Source: Barrientosiimonas humi (lineage in GTDB: Bacteria; Actinomycetota; Actinomycetes; Actinomycetales; Dermatophilaceae). Taken from it: a stretch of 64,000 bases of DNA. This document shows, piece after piece, positions 47,505-55,923 of the stretch. Both the position numbers and the translations under genes were made by a program. The stretch is from contig NZ_VFOK01000001.1 in NCBI RefSeq assembly GCF_006716095.1, forward strand, positions 3,193,375-3,257,374, read 5' to 3'. Below the pieces are notes generated by a model, which worked only from the letters and a program-made list of their open reading frames with translations, was not told where the DNA came from and did no database searches. Every line of letters begins with the position of its first letter. Positions within the stretch are counted from its first letter, which is position 1.

Positions 47505-48110
47505 GTGACTGTCACATCGTTCGTACGCGCCACCGCAGCCGCGGGGATCGCGCTCCTGGTCGCCGGTTGCACCGGCTCCGCCGACGGGTCGGAGACCAGC
47601 GCCGCGTCCTCGACGCCGGCACCTGCCACCACGTCGAGCTCGACGTCCAGCGCCCCACCCACCACGACCACGAGTACGTCGGCGACGACTCAGTCGATGG
47701 CGGAGAAGTACCCGGAGACTCCCGCCGGGGCGGAGGCGTTCGTGCGGGCGTATTGGTCGACGTACGACGAGGCCTGTCAGAAACCCTCAAAGGTGCCCGA
47801 CCTGAAGTCGTTGGCGCAGCCCGAGTGCGCCTCTTGCAAGCGTTTGTCGGACGAGATTGAGGGCTGGGTCAAGAAGGGGGCTCACCAAAGCGGCCCCTCG
47901 GCCAGGGTTCTCAAGCTGAAGAGTGAGTCGGAAACGGATCCCGGTGTTGTGTTCGCGCTGGTGGACCAGTTGCCAGGCAATGTTGTAACGGCTGATGGCA
48001 AAGTTATCGACAAGATCTCTGCTCAGCAGGTGAAGATGGCGATGACGCTCACCTGGACGGACAGTGGATGGAAGGTCGCCCGGATTCAGCCGTATGAGGG
48101 GGAGCTGTGA
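47505..48110 (+). CDS. DUF6318-type lipoprotein
   Basis: A 201-residue lipoprotein. Signal peptide with lipobox LLVAGC (Cys about residue 22), then a Ser/Thr/Pro linker (about 25-65). A NTF2-like DUF6318 domain follows (AEAFVRAYWSTYDEACQKPS, CASCKRLSDEIEGWVKKG). The Cys-x-x-Cys in PECASCKRL probably forms a disulfide. GTG 47505 has GGAGGGG 6 nt upstream. The stop overlaps the next gene (GTGA). It has a paralogue two genes downstream. Confidence 0.85.
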   Translation: MTVTSFVRATAAAGIALLVAGCTGSADGSETSAASSTPAPATTSSSTSSAPPTTTTSTSATTQSMAEKYPETPAGAEAFVRAYWSTYDEACQKPSKVPDLKSLAQPECASCKRLSDEIEGWVKKGAHQSGPSARVLKLKSESETDPGVVFALVDQLPGNVVTADGKVIDKISAQQVKMAMTLTWTDSGWKVARIQPYEGEL

Positions 48111-49003
48111 GACCCCGGATAGCTTCGACCGGCTGTGCGTTCCTGGGCCTCTGGTTGCTGGCGCTCCCTGCCGCGCACGCCGGCAAGGTAGACGGTGCTG
48201 TCAAGGAAGAAGCGATCTATAACGGTCTTAGCAGGACGGAAACCCAGGAGCTGCCGTCTGTTGGGGATTACGAAGGTTCCGCGAAAGCCGGCACGAAGGT
48301 TCCTGCGAAGGTGCCGTACGAGTACAACACGGTGATGGCATGCGGACAGAATGGACCGAACAGTGATGGTGGCCTCGTGTGCTCGCCCGCGCTGACTGCA
48401 TGCGAGAACGTGCCGGATGCGAACGGGCCATATGTCCGAGTGTTCCGCCGCCAGGTGTTCCCCGGACAAGAGCCCACAGGCTGGCGTCAGGTGGGCACGA
48501 CGTGTTACCCCGAGCTGGTGCCGGGCGGTGCCAGTCGACCGCAGCTGACTCTCGCCATGATTCGCGACGCGTGGTCCAAGACCCCCTTCGCGAAACCGGC
48601 CCTGCGCACGCAGCCGGTGGGTGGGCGGACGCTGGTGACGCTGCCGACGTACTTCGAGATCAGCTGGCCGAGCGACGGCTTCCAGCCCGACGAGGTGCGC
48701 ACCGTGACGCTGCTCGGGCAGCAGGTGCGGATCAAGCCGACGTTCAAGAGCAACAACTTCGTGTTCGGCGACGGCACGAGCAGCGGACCGACGAGCTCGT
48801 TCGGCGGGCCGTACCCCACCGGCGACATCACGCACAAGTACGACAAGGCCGGCACCGTCACGGTGAGCGCCTCGACGGTCTACGGCGGTGAGTTCAGCGT
48901 GAACGGCGGCGCGTACGTGCCGATCCCCGGCACCGCCACCGTCGCCGGCCCGTCGCAGCAGCTGACGATCGTCACCGCCAAGAACCGCCTGGTCAATGAG
49001 TGA
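48107..49003 (+). CDS. secreted protein with PKD-like C-terminus, hypothetical
   Basis: A 298-residue exported protein. Signal peptide STGCAFLGLWLLALPAAHAG with a probable AHA-G cleavage site. Four Cys lie in the first 150 residues (MACGQNG, LVCSP, TACENV, TTCYPEL). A C-terminal beta-sandwich follows (FVFGDGTSS, then YPTGDITHKYDKAGTVTVSAS), which resembles a PKD domain. It is encoded between two DUF6318 lipoproteins with overlapping ends. Function unknown; perhaps one envelope complex. Confidence 0.82.
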   Translation: MRPRIASTGCAFLGLWLLALPAAHAGKVDGAVKEEAIYNGLSRTETQELPSVGDYEGSAKAGTKVPAKVPYEYNTVMACGQNGPNSDGGLVCSPALTACENVPDANGPYVRVFRRQVFPGQEPTGWRQVGTTCYPELVPGGASRPQLTLAMIRDAWSKTPFAKPALRTQPVGGRTLVTLPTYFEISWPSDGFQPDEVRTVTLLGQQVRIKPTFKSNNFVFGDGTSSGPTSSFGGPYPTGDITHKYDKAGTVTVSASTVYGGEFSVNGGAYVPIPGTATVAGPSQQLTIVTAKNRLVNE

Positions 49004-49616
49004 GCGCCGCGCGGGACTGGCGCGGTGTCGACCAGCTGCAGCGGCCGGGCTCGTCCTGGGGGTGGGCCTGACCGCCGGGTGCGGTGGTTCGGGCGGGACG
49101 CAGGAGGCAGCCGTCGGCACGTCGTCGGCATCCACAACGGCAACCACGGCCTCGAGCACCGCGCCACCAACCCCGTCGACCACGAAGCCGCCGGTGCCCC
49201 GGACCTTCGCTGCGACCCCTGAGGGCGCGGAGAAGTTCGTGCGGCACTACGTCGACGTCTACCGCAAGGTCGCCGGCAATCCGGCTCAGTGGCAGGAGTT
49301 CCAGAGCCTCGGCACCGTCGGCTGCGTCCCGTGCTCCGACCTGTCCCGTGAGATCGAGCTCGACGACCGGTTCGACCGGCGTCAGACCGGCAAGGTGCTG
49401 ACCCTCGGCAGTGTCCGAGCTCTGCCGCAGAAGGCTTCCGACCCGGCCGACGTCGTCACCGTCGACGCAGACGTACGCCAGCATCCTGGCCGCATCGTCG
49501 ATAGCTCCGGGTCGACGGTGGAAACCATCGCTGAGGCGCGCCTGATCAGCAGGTTCAAGCTGAACCTCACCGACACGGCGTGGATCGTGGCCGATATCGA
49601 CAACCGCACGAAGTGA
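48996..49616 (+). CDS. DUF6318-type lipoprotein (paralogue)
   Basis: A 206-residue lipoprotein with lipobox LTAGC (Cys about residue 29) and a Ser/Thr/Ala/Pro linker. The DUF6318 domain GAEKFVRHYVDVYRKVAGNP and VGCVPCSDLSREIE contains the same Cys-x-x-Cys as its upstream paralogue. ATG 48996 overlaps the previous gene by 8 nt. Sequence identity between the paralogues is clear around the CxxC helix and lower elsewhere. Confidence 0.85.
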   Translation: MSERRAGLARCRPAAAAGLVLGVGLTAGCGGSGGTQEAAVGTSSASTTATTASSTAPPTPSTTKPPVPRTFAATPEGAEKFVRHYVDVYRKVAGNPAQWQEFQSLGTVGCVPCSDLSREIELDDRFDRRQTGKVLTLGSVRALPQKASDPADVVTVDADVRQHPGRIVDSSGSTVETIAEARLISRFKLNLTDTAWIVADIDNRTK

Positions 49617-49650
49617 GCGCGGCGGGTCGCTATCGCTCCATCGGTGAGCA

Positions 49651-49724
49651 GGATCGGTGACTCGGATCGGTGAGGAAGCGTGCGCTCTACCGCACGGTTG
49701 CTCACCGATCCGACTCACCGATCC
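49651..49724. terminator. 24-bp inverted repeat built of GGATCGGTGA units
   Basis: Arms 49651-49674 and 49701-49724 match in 23 of 24 positions. Each arm is a tandem of GGATCGGTGA, and an inner GTGCG/CGCAC stem is also present. It lies between convergent genes; the right arm enters the last codons of the gene ending at 49715. Confidence 0.75.
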
Positions 49725-50407
49725 CCGCGGCCGATCTCGCCGTCGCCCGCACCCTGGCCGCCGATCTCGCCCGTGCGGCCCGGTGCGGTGCCGGGGGCGG
49801 CCAGCTGCGGGCGTACGGACTCCAGCTGGCGCTTGAGCTCCTGGCCGACCGCGCCGATCGGGCGGGGCGGCAGGTAGGCCTCGGCGCCGGCCGACAGCAT
49901 GCGGGTGACGGCGCCGGTGTAGCTCACGCCGAGCTCGGGGTCCTCGATCTCGGTGACGATGATCCGGGCCTGCGGGAACATGCCGCGCAGCGCGCCGAGC
50001 AGCTGCGGGCTGACCGGGTGTGTCATCAGCACGTCGGTCGAGGCGGGGGCCTCGTTGAGATCGAGCACGACGTACGGCTCGCCCAGCTCCTGCGCGAGCC
50101 GTCGCCGCGCGCTGTCGCTGAGCTTCATCGCGGTCGCCACCACCTGGACGTCACCCTCGGGCCGCGGGATCGACCACCGCGAGGCCCCGTCGTTGGCCCC
50201 GTCGTTGGACCCGTCGGACCCCTCCGCGCTGCGGCCCGCAGAGACGATCTGCCCCTCGAGCACCAGCGACGACGCCTCGAGCGAGGCGACCGGCTTGCCG
50301 TCGCGGGTGACCTCGACGGGGAAGCCGAACAGCAGCCGGTCGAAGACCTCGCGCAACTCGTCGGGCAGCTCGGTGATCTCGATGCGGGGCGTCTCGCGGG
50401 GCTTCAC
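49715..50407 (-). CDS. hypothetical protein
   Basis: A 230-residue protein from GTG 50407. The start (IEITELPDELREVFDRLLFG, then VEVTRDGKPVASLEASS) has the flavour of Phd/YefM antitoxin strands, but no toxin gene is nearby. The middle contains SARRRLAQELGEPYVVLDLN, and the C-terminus is Gly/Ala-rich and probably disordered. I do not recognise a family. It lies 30 bp downstream of purU on the same strand. Confidence 0.6.
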   Translation of the reverse strand: MKPRETPRIEITELPDELREVFDRLLFGFPVEVTRDGKPVASLEASSLVLEGQIVSAGRSAEGSDGSNDGANDGASRWSIPRPEGDVQVVATAMKLSDSARRRLAQELGEPYVVLDLNEAPASTDVLMTHPVSPQLLGALRGMFPQARIIVTEIEDPELGVSYTGAVTRMLSAGAEAYLPPRPIGAVGQELKRQLESVRPQLAAPGTAPGRTGEIGGQGAGDGEIGRGDR

Positions 50408-50437
50408 GCGGCCATTCTGCGCGCTGGCGCGCCGCGA

Positions 50438-51280
50438 TCAGTCGAAGACGATGGTCCGCGCGCCGACGAGCAGGACGCGGTCCTCGGCGTGCCGGCGCAC
50501 GGCCCGGCTCAGCACGAGCCGCTCGACGTCGCGCCCCATCGCGACCAGGTCGGCCACGGTGGCGGTGTGCGACACCCGCACGACGTCCTGCTCGATGATC
50601 GGCCCCTCGTCGAGGTCGGCCGTCACGTAGTGCGCCGTCGCGCCGATCAGCTTCACGCCCCGCTCGTGGGCCCGGTGATACGGCTTGGCGCCCTTGAACC
50701 CGGGCAGGAACGAGTGGTGGATGTTGATCACGCGCCCGGACAGCTCGCGGCACAGGTTGTCCGACAGCACCTGCATGTAGCGGGCGAGGACGACGAAGTC
50801 GGCGTCGTGCTGGCGTACGAGATCGAGCAGCTGGGCCTCTGCCTCCGGCTTGGTCTCGGGAGACACGGGGATGTGCACGAACGGAATCCCTTGCTGCTCC
50901 ACGAGATTGCGCGCCGTCTCGTGGTTGCTCACGACGACGGGGATGTCGACGGGCAGCTCGCCGATCTGGTGGCGGTAGAGCAGGTCGACCAGGCAGTGGT
51001 CGAACTTGGAGACGAGGATGACGACCCGCCGGCGCTGCGCCTCGGGGCGGACGGTCACGGTGGCGTCGAGCGGGGCGACCCGTTCCTCGACGAGGCTGCG
51101 CAGGGTCTCGACGTCGGCGGGGCTGTCGACCGCGACCCGCATGGTGAACGTGCCGGTGTCGGGGTCGCTGAACTGATGGCTCTCCACGATGTTGCCGTCG
51201 GCCGCGACGACCCCGTCGGCGAACGCCCGCACGATGCCCGGGCGGTCCTGGCAGCGCAGGGTGAGCACGAATCTGTCCAT
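50438..51280 (-). CDS. purU: formyltetrahydrofolate deformylase
   Basis: A 280-residue hydrolase: 10-formyl-THF to THF + formate, balancing one-carbon pools and supplying formate for PurT-type purine synthesis. N-terminal ACT domain (FVLTLRCQDRPGIVRAFAD, about 1-80). Catalytic domain with the Asn-His-Asp set in INIHHSFLPGFKGAKPYHRA and HYVTADLDEGPIIEQ. ATG 51280. Confidence 0.95.
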   Translation of the reverse strand: MDRFVLTLRCQDRPGIVRAFADGVVAADGNIVESHQFSDPDTGTFTMRVAVDSPADVETLRSLVEERVAPLDATVTVRPEAQRRRVVILVSKFDHCLVDLLYRHQIGELPVDIPVVVSNHETARNLVEQQGIPFVHIPVSPETKPEAEAQLLDLVRQHDADFVVLARYMQVLSDNLCRELSGRVINIHHSFLPGFKGAKPYHRAHERGVKLIGATAHYVTADLDEGPIIEQDVVRVSHTATVADLVAMGRDVERLVLSRAVRRHAEDRVLLVGARTIVFD

Positions 51281-51319
51281 GACGCAGATTCTGACGGCAT
51301 CGCCGTGCGACCGTGGAGC

Positions 51320-51997
51320 ATGGGGATCTTCGACCGATTCAGGGGCACCCGTCCGACCGCACCGATCAGACCGCAACCAGGCAGCTCGCTGGGCACGGGT
51401 GACAGCGACGACGAGTTCACCGAGGAGGAGCTGACCGAGGCTGTGCGCGAGAGCCTCCTGCCCGGCTTCTTCGACGAGGACGAGGTGATCGAGCGGGTGG
51501 CTGACGCCTATGACCTCGCCGACGACGACCCGCGGCTGCTCAAGACCGTCGAGCGGGTCGTCGACGAGCACGAGCAGCGCATCGCGAGCGGCCGCGGACC
51601 GAGCGACTACGACCGGCTCTCCGCCGCGTTCCGGCAGCTGGAGCAGGAGGGCGTCGTCGCGCGGATGAACTTCACCTGCTGCTCCAGCTGCGGCTTCACC
51701 GAGATCGACGACGAGCGCACGCCGCTCGATCGAGTGATCAATGGCGAATACCGTTATCTGGAAAGGGAGTTCGTGTTCTTCCACCATCAGGACGCGGAGC
51801 GCCTGGTCGATCCGCCGGCGCTGCTCTATCTGGGTTATGGCTCGTTCCTTCGGGAGCCGTCTGACGTCGACGAGCAGGCCGGGCGACACGTCGCGCAGGT
51901 GCTGGAGCAGCACGGCTTCGACGTCGACTGGGACGGCGACGTGCAGGCGCGCATCTGCGTGCAGATCAGCGACTGGCGCAAGCCGCTGCCCGTCTGA
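51320..51997 (+). CDS. DUF6891-type protein, hypothetical
   Basis: A 225-residue cytoplasmic protein. It has an acidic N-terminal half (SDDEFTEEELTEAVRESL), a Cys cluster NFTCCSSCGFTEIDDE in the middle, and a C-terminal part FVFFHHQDAERLVDPPALLYLGYG typical of the DUF6891 proteins of actinobacteria. Function unknown. It is divergent from purU and convergent with the sigma-factor gene 12 bp away. Confidence 0.75.
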   Translation: MGIFDRFRGTRPTAPIRPQPGSSLGTGDSDDEFTEEELTEAVRESLLPGFFDEDEVIERVADAYDLADDDPRLLKTVERVVDEHEQRIASGRGPSDYDRLSAAFRQLEQEGVVARMNFTCCSSCGFTEIDDERTPLDRVINGEYRYLEREFVFFHHQDAERLVDPPALLYLGYGSFLREPSDVDEQAGRHVAQVLEQHGFDVDWDGDVQARICVQISDWRKPLPV

Positions 51998-52009
51998 TCG
52001 TGGCGGGGG

Positions 52010-53269
52010 TCAGCGCGCGTCGCGCTGATCGTCGACCGTGGCGTGCTGCCGGATGAGCCAGGCGCGCTCGGCGTCGTTCTCGCAGCGCTCGATCGCCAAT
52101 GCGTATGCCGCACAAGCCTTTTCGTTCTCGCCCGCCCGGGTGAGCAGCTCGGCTCGCACGGCGGGCAATCGGTGGCTCCGCGGGAGCTCCTCGTCCAAGC
52201 CGTCGAGCGCCCGCAGCCCGGTGGCCGGGCCGGCAGCCTCCGCGAGGGCTACGGCCCGGGCGAGCCGGGCGCTGGGCGTGGGGGTCAGCTCGACCAGGTC
52301 GTCGTAGTGCCGCACGATCTCGTCCCAGCGGGTGTCCTCGGCCGACCGTGCGGTCGCGTGGACGGCCGCGATGCGGGCCTGGAGAGCGTACGACGCGGTC
52401 TGGACCGTGATCGGGCCGGACAGGGCGGGAGAGGCCAGCAGGCGTACGGCCTCGTCGATCTCGTCGCGATGCCAAAGCGACCGATCCTGCTGCGGGAGTA
52501 GGACGATCGCGCGGTCGGCGTCGACGCGCGCGTCGCGGCGGGAGTGCTGGAGCAGGAGCAGCGCGAGCAGGGCGGTGAGCACGGGCTCGCCCGGGCGGGC
52601 GGCCAGGACCACGCGGACGAGGCGGACGGCCTCGCCGGCCAGCCCCACTCGTACGACATCCGGGCCGCTGCCCGGCGCGTAGCCGGCCGTGAAGGCGAGG
52701 TAGGCGGTCTGGGCGACGACGTCGAGGCGCTCGGGGAGGGCGTCGGCCGACGGGACCGCGAACGGGATGCCGGCGGCGACGATCTTCTTCTTGGCGCGGG
52801 TGAGGCGGGCCGCCATCGTCGGCTCGGGCACGAGGAAGAGGCGGGCGATGTCGGCGGTGCTGACACCCAGCACGAGGCGGAGCGTCAGGGCGCTCGCGGC
52901 CGCCGGGTCGAGCGCGGGGTGGGTGCACATCAGGACCAGGCGGAGCAGGTCGTCCTCGACGAGACCGCCGGGGTCGGCGCGCACGGGGGTGTCGGTCCGG
53001 TCGTGCTCGACGAGCAGGAGGGGCGCCTTGCGCTGGGCCATGGCCTCTGCGCGCAGCTGGTCGAGCACGCGGCGGCGGGCGGCGGTGTGCAGCCAGGCGG
53101 CGGGGTTGTCGGGCACGCCGTCGGTGGGCCAGCGGCGGGCGGCCGCCTCGACGGCGTCGGCGAGGGCGTCCTCGACCAGGTCGAGCCGTCGGAAGCGCGC
53201 GAGGAGCAGGGACGTCAGGCGCCCCCACTCCTCGCGCACGACCGTCGCGAGCTCGACGTCGGCGCTCAC
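52010..53269 (-). CDS. ECF42-type RNA polymerase sigma factor
   Basis: A 419-residue ECF sigma factor with a C-terminal extension. Region 2 (ARFRRLDLVEDALADAVEAA, then WLHTAARRRVLDQLRAE) and region 4 (LRLVLGVSTADIARLFLVPE, then ARLTRAKKKI) fill the first 185 residues. The remaining 230 residues form the helical, TPR-like extension characteristic of ECF42 (DUF6596). GTG 53269 overlaps the upstream DGPF gene stop. ECF42 factors are found with DGPF proteins as here; no anti-sigma factor is present, so the extension probably controls activity. Confidence 0.92.
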   Translation of the reverse strand: MSADVELATVVREEWGRLTSLLLARFRRLDLVEDALADAVEAAARRWPTDGVPDNPAAWLHTAARRRVLDQLRAEAMAQRKAPLLLVEHDRTDTPVRADPGGLVEDDLLRLVLMCTHPALDPAAASALTLRLVLGVSTADIARLFLVPEPTMAARLTRAKKKIVAAGIPFAVPSADALPERLDVVAQTAYLAFTAGYAPGSGPDVVRVGLAGEAVRLVRVVLAARPGEPVLTALLALLLLQHSRRDARVDADRAIVLLPQQDRSLWHRDEIDEAVRLLASPALSGPITVQTASYALQARIAAVHATARSAEDTRWDEIVRHYDDLVELTPTPSARLARAVALAEAAGPATGLRALDGLDEELPRSHRLPAVRAELLTRAGENEKACAAYALAIERCENDAERAWLIRQHATVDDQRDAR

Positions 53270-53625
53270 CCGCTCTGGTATCCGTCGATCTTCACGGTCG
53301 GGCGGATCTCGACGGTGTACTGCCGCGGCAGCAGCTTGGCCGCCGCGATCGCGGTGTCGAGGTCGGGCAGGTCGACGTCGTAGTAGCCGCCGATCTGCTC
53401 GGTGAGCTCCGCGAACGGCCCGTCGGTGACGGCGCGTTCGCCGTCGCCCGGGTGGACCGTGGTCGCCGTGTCCGCGTCGCACAGCGGTGCGCTGCTGACC
53501 CGGCTCCCGTGGGCGTCGACGAACCGCTCGAAGGCGCGGTGGGCGTCGAAGTACGTCTGGCGCGTGGCTTCGTCGGCCCCCTCCCAGTCGCGGGAGTCGC
53601 AGGCGACGAGGACGACGTACCTCAC
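53266..53625 (-). CDS. YCII-related DGPF protein
   Basis: A 119-residue ferredoxin-like-fold protein with the eponymous motif in AVTDGPFAELTEQIGGYYDV. It starts RYVVLVACDSRDWEG from GTG 53625. GTGA overlaps join it to both neighbours. DGPF proteins accompany ECF42 sigma factors and are often their targets; enzymatic activity is unproven. Confidence 0.93.
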   Translation of the reverse strand: MRYVVLVACDSRDWEGADEATRQTYFDAHRAFERFVDAHGSRVSSAPLCDADTATTVHPGDGERAVTDGPFAELTEQIGGYYDVDLPDLDTAIAAAKLLPRQYTVEIRPTVKIDGYQSG

Positions 53626-53996
53626 GACGCGTCGGCCTCGGGGCGGTCCTCGGGCTGCACCGTGCGGCGCACCTCGATCCCCTCGCCGATCTTGGCGACG
53701 ATCTGGCAGCAGTCCATCAGGTCGTCGAGGTCGTCGGTGCGGATCTGGTAGAAGCCGCCGACCTGCTCGGTGACCTCGGTGAACGGGCCGTCGGTGACCG
53801 CACCGCCCCCGGGCGCGATGCGCTTGGCGTCGGCGGTGCTGTGCAGCTCGGCGCCGCCGACGATCTGGTGGCCGCGCCGGGTCAGCTCGGCGCCGAAGCG
53901 CTGGAACTCGGTGTACCCCGCCTTGCGCTCCTCCAGGCTCATGGTGGTCCACCAGCGGTCGGCGTCACCGACGAAGAGGACGACGTATTCGGTCAT
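53622..53996 (-). CDS. YCII-related DGPF protein (first copy)
   Basis: A 124-residue DGPF protein (AVTDGPFTEVTEQVGGFYQI) starting MTEYVVLFVGDADRWW at ATG 53996, with AAGGAG 8 nt upstream. It has clear homology to the next gene, so this is a tandem duplication. First gene of the DGPF-DGPF-ECF42 operon. Confidence 0.93.
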   Translation of the reverse strand: MTEYVVLFVGDADRWWTTMSLEERKAGYTEFQRFGAELTRRGHQIVGGAELHSTADAKRIAPGGGAVTDGPFTEVTEQVGGFYQIRTDDLDDLMDCCQIVAKIGEGIEVRRTVQPEDRPEADAS

Positions 53997-54203
53997 GGCG
54001 AATCTCCTTGCTCGACGTGGGCCGCGGGCGCGACCTCGTTCCCCTGACGCGCGAGCTGGGGTCGATTCGACAGCCTGCCGGAGATTGGTCTGGCGGGGCG
54101 CCGGTTCGGCGGGGTCGTACGCCCTCGCGGGCCGGTCGTGCCGGGCCGGCGGGGACCCGGTTTGGTGCTGAGGCGGTCCCTGGGGCACACTGTGACGGCA
54201 CTC

Positions 54204-54290
54204 GCGCGAGTGGCGGAATTGGCAGACGCGCACGGTTCAGGTCCGTGTGCCCGAAAGGGCGTGGGGGTTCAACTCCCCCCTCGCGCACCA
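54204..54290 (+). tRNA. tRNA-Leu (CAG anticodon)
   Basis: An 87-nt class II tRNA with acceptor GCGCGAG / CTCGCGC, anticodon loop TTCAGGT (CAG), a long variable arm GCCCGAAAGGGC and an encoded CCA. The foreign-looking restriction-modification island begins just downstream. Confidence 0.97.
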
Positions 54291-54331
54291 CATCACGAAG
54301 CTCCCGGCCGGATCATCCGGCCGGGAGGTTT
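54286..54331 (+). repeat. left imperfect direct repeat at the tRNA-Leu 3' end (attL-like)
   Basis: Begins CACCACATCACGAAGCTCCC, the last five tRNA bases plus flanking DNA. It matches 58814-58860 in about 39 of 46 positions with one gap. Confidence 0.55.
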
Positions 54332-54335
54332 CGTG
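54294..54335 (+). terminator. tRNA-Leu terminator
   Basis: The hairpin CTCCCGGCCGGAT / ATCCGGCCGGGAG, extended by CACGAA/TTTCGTG, is followed by TTT. The rest of the stretch up to 54591 (about 250 bp) shows no gene or clear signal. Confidence 0.85.
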
Positions 54336-54591
54336 TTTGGTGGCGCGGACGTCGCCACAGCCCTTCGGTCAGGAGTGTGTCGGGCGGGGGCCGAGCCTCG
54401 GGACCAACGTCCAGGACGGTGCGTCGCGGTGCACAGGACGCTGGTAACGCCCTCTGTCACCCTCTTCACCAGTCCAAGACGGAGGTAGCGTGGGCGTCTA
54501 GGGCTGCCGGGAACACATGCTGAGCTGAGCGGGATCCCTCTGCGCGGCGCGGGAGACGCGCTGTGTCCGACTTTCCTGCGAGAATCGTGTG

Positions 54592-55923
54592 ATGGATAGC
54601 GACGGCGAATACAACGATCACGGCGGGTCTAATGCCGGGGGCGAGGACTTCCGACCGGTACATTACATCGGGAACAAGTCTCGATACCTTCATGCGATCG
54701 GCCAGACCGTTGACCGAATCGCACGTCCCGGCTCAGCCGCCTGTGACCTCTTCGCAGGCACCTCAGTTGTCACGAGACGACTCGCGCACCGCCGCGAGGT
54801 GGTCAGCGCCGATATCCAGGCGTACTCGCAGGTACTCGCACGGGCGCTTACTCAGCCCTATCGGGTCTCGTCCAACGATGTTGCCACCTTGCTCGGTGTA
54901 GCAGAAGACTGGCTAAGAACGGTCCGGCCCCAAACCATGTCACTTGTGGCGTATGAGTTGGATGCGCAGACGAATACCCAGTCTGACCTCGAATCTTTTG
55001 CGGCGTTAGTCGAACATGGATCGTTTGCTGTCGACGATATCGGTCCGCGGCAACTGGTGGAAGCAAAACGCCGTGCACGTGGTATCCTGACACCTGACAG
55101 CGCGACGCTTACTTGGTATTACGGAGGTGTCTATTTTTCCTACTTGCAGGCACTTGAGATGGACGCGCTTCGACATGCGATCCGCGTGGTGACGGGGAAC
55201 AATGAAACACTGGTCGCTGCACTCATGGGCACAGCCAGCGATGCTGTGTCTACTGTCGGCAACCATTTCGCCCAGCCCGTGCAGCCACGTTATCGAGACG
55301 GATCGCTGAAGCGATCTTGGGTCGCGTCCGTCTCACGACGCCGGCAGCACCCTGTCGTGGACACCTTCTTGCGGTGGCTGGCGCGCTACGAATCACTGCG
55401 CCCAACCGCCCATAGGGTTTCAGCTATCACGTCTGACTTCCACCAGACGCTGTCAGGACTTGGACCAGAAGTTGGCGTGATTTACGCGGATCCTCCGTAT
55501 ACGCGTGATCACTACAGCCGCTTCTACCACGTGCTGGAAACGATCGCGCTGGATGATAACCCTGGAGTCACGCCAACCCCAGGGACGGCAACGCCCAGCC
55601 GCGGTCTCTACCGAGTTGGCAGGCACCAGTCTCCGTTCAGTATCCGCAGCCAGGTTAGGCCGGCGTTCCAAGAACTATTTGCGCAAGCCAAGCGGCTGGA
55701 TGTTCCTCTCGTTCTTTCCTATTCTCCCATGAGCGAAGGAACCAAAGCTCGACGCGAAACCCGCTTGATGTCCATGCAGGACCTCGTCGAGATGGCCGCG
55801 AACTACTTCACCAATGTCGACCTAGTCAAATTGGACGCGTCCACGCACAGCAGGTTCAATCGGGTCGAGGTGAACGCAGCGGTGGAAGGGGCGGCCGAGG
55901 CCCTCATCGTCGCCACGAACTAA
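54592..55923 (+). CDS. D12-class DNA adenine methyltransferase
   Basis: A 443-residue modification enzyme. Motif I is in ACDLFAGTSVVTRRLAHR (about 50-67), preceded by VHYIGNKSRYLHAIG, as in D12/Dam-like enzymes. Motif IV DPPY is at 300-303 in VIYADPPYTRDHYSRFYHVL. The order motif I then IV makes it alpha/D12 class, expected to make N6-methyladenine. The start is ATG 54592 (a GTG codon directly precedes it). Base composition is visibly less GC-rich than outside the island. Its 3' end overlaps the convergent nuclease gene by 4 nt. Confidence 0.9.
   Translation: MDSDGEYNDHGGSNAGGEDFRPVHYIGNKSRYLHAIGQTVDRIARPGSAACDLFAGTSVVTRRLAHRREVVSADIQAYSQVLARALTQPYRVSSNDVATLLGVAEDWLRTVRPQTMSLVAYELDAQTNTQSDLESFAALVEHGSFAVDDIGPRQLVEAKRRARGILTPDSATLTWYYGGVYFSYLQALEMDALRHAIRVVTGNNETLVAALMGTASDAVSTVGNHFAQPVQPRYRDGSLKRSWVASVSRRRQHPVVDTFLRWLARYESLRPTAHRVSAITSDFHQTLSGLGPEVGVIYADPPYTRDHYSRFYHVLETIALDDNPGVTPTPGTATPSRGLYRVGRHQSPFSIRSQVRPAFQELFAQAKRLDVPLVLSYSPMSEGTKARRETRLMSMQDLVEMAANYFTNVDLVKLDASTHSRFNRVEVNAAVEGAAEALIVATN

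Noticed and set aside
49715-50407. Phd/YefM antitoxin reading of the hypothetical protein
   Set aside because: Only a short stretch resembles the family, the protein is much too long and no toxin gene is adjacent.
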